Program-made: the position numbers and the translations under genes
Shown: one piece after another, positions 42,756-43,218 of the stretch
Position numbering within the stretch: position 1 is the stretch's first letter
Layout of the letters: each line of letters opens with the position of its first letter
Source: Palsa-1447 sp964509885
Lineage (GTDB): Bacteria; Verrucomicrobiota; Verrucomicrobiia; Opitutales; Opitutaceae
Reading direction: 5' to 3'
NCBI GenBank assembly: GCA_964509885.1
Contig: CAZDZL010000032.1
Span: 1 to 43,218, forward strand
DNA length: 43,218 nucleotides
Notes under the pieces: generated by a model
The model's database searches: none
What the model saw: the letters and a program-made list of their open reading frames with translations, nothing else
Told to the model about the DNA's origin: nothing

Positions 42756-43218
42756 ATGCCGGCGCGAACAAAACCAATGGCCCCCGTGAGGTCCAGCCTT
42801 TACGAGTGCAGCGTCATGCACCACCGGTTCGCGCCGCGAACCCACATGTTCGCCTACCGCATCTTCATGATCGCCGTCGACCTGGACGACCTGGGCTCGC
42901 TGGCGCGCGGGATCCCCTTTTTCTCCGTCAACGCCCGGAACCTCCTGAGCTTCATGGAGGACGACTACCTCCCAACGGGAGAGGCCCTCCACAACGGCGC
43001 TCCGGGCGGGCCCGCCGCGACGGCCGCGGGCCTCAAGGGCCGCGTTCTCGCGTACCTCGCGGAGCGCGGCGTCCGCCTTGACGGCGGCCGCGTCGTGCTC
43101 CTCACCCTGCCCCGCGTCGCCGGCTACCTTTTCAACCCGGTCTCGTTCTACTTCTGCTACGACGCCGCGGGCCGGCCCGCGGCCGCGATCGCCGAGGTGA
43201 CCAACACGTTCCGCGAGA
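42756..43218 (+). CDS. DUF1365-family protein, partial (runs off the window)
   Basis: The first 154 residues are visible; the gene continues past the end of the window. Recognisable DUF1365 features are LYECSVMHHRFAPRTHMFAY at the start, then DLDDLGSLARGIPFFSVNAR, LTLPRVAGYLFNPVSFYFCY and IAEVTNTFRE. The function is unproven, but its constant pairing with the COG2907 protein and a CFA-synthase-like methyltransferase suggests a fatty-acid-modification partner. The start at 42756 is 2 bp after the preceding stop, and an in-frame ATG at 42777 is an alternative. The next gene, outside the window, would be expected to encode the methyltransferase. Confidence 0.85.
   Translation, partial: MPARTKPMAPVRSSLYECSVMHHRFAPRTHMFAYRIFMIAVDLDDLGSLARGIPFFSVNARNLLSFMEDDYLPTGEALHNGAPGGPAATAAGLKGRVLAYLAERGVRLDGGRVVLLTLPRVAGYLFNPVSFYFCYDAAGRPAAAIAEVTNTFRE

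Overview
The window is high-GC, gene-dense DNA from a Gram-negative chromosome. Outer-membrane and Tat-exported proteins, a PEP-CTERM sorting tail, a TIGR03118-type propeller, YXWGXW and BON lipoproteins, a GH9 enzyme and the C-terminal repeat module of the 1002-residue exoprotein together suggest Verrucomicrobiota, most likely Opitutaceae-like. That placement is inference from protein types; there is no rRNA gene in the window. I see no tRNA, rRNA, CRISPR array, insertion sequence, phage or plasmid gene, so this looks like ordinary chromosome rather than an island.

Layout. 1-5.9 kb: a receiver-domain protein, a large secreted multi-propeller protein, a free-methionine-sulfoxide reductase (GAF) behind an M50-like membrane protease, and a membrane-anchored coiled-coil protein. 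6.0-15.3 kb: a four-gene minus-strand RND efflux operon (MdtA-, MdtB- and MdtC-like proteins, then an OprM-type outer-membrane channel) with overlapping or nearly touching genes, an AT-rich promoter region in front and a strong hairpin at the end. 15.6-17.0 kb: a set of small plus-strand genes (a hypothetical, a DUF883/ElaB-type protein, a YqjE-type protein and a small basic membrane protein), a membrane-stress type cluster. 17.1-19.1 kb: thymidine kinase, a GGQ release-factor-like rescue protein, a BON lipoprotein and a divergent YXWGXW lipoprotein. 19.2-23.0 kb: minus-strand genes for exported proteins (PEP-CTERM protein, phosphoesterase, TIGR03118 protein) with a 12-bp perfect hairpin between the last two. 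23.3-28.5 kb: a Tat-exported glycosidase-like protein, a GH9 enzyme with an extra N-terminal domain, and a pterin dehydratase. 28.5-32.2 kb: a YncE-like propeller, a tiny membrane protein, a DEAD-box helicase with a DbpA-type tail and a LysE-type exporter. 32.3-37.0 kb: two hybrid sensor kinases. 37.0-41.4 kb: an IorA/IorB-type molybdenum hydroxylase with its maturation genes XdhC and MocA. 41.5 kb to the end: an FAD amine-oxidase-like protein (COG2907) and the start of a DUF1365 gene.

How they work together. The clearest functional units are the tripartite drug-efflux operon, the Mo-hydroxylase operon (structural subunits plus cofactor cytidylation and insertion), the polysaccharide-degrading pair, and the COG2907-DUF1365 unit, which in other bacteria belongs to a light or singlet-oxygen-responsive lipid-modification cluster. 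I did not find a system that is clearly undescribed. The best leads are a 22-bp dyad over the start codon of the COG2907 gene, the possible Tat-lipoprotein nature of the IorB subunit, the unassigned N-terminal domain of the GH9 enzyme, the M50-like/fRMsr pairing and the mosaic 1002-residue exoprotein. Many starts have no clear Shine-Dalgarno sequence.
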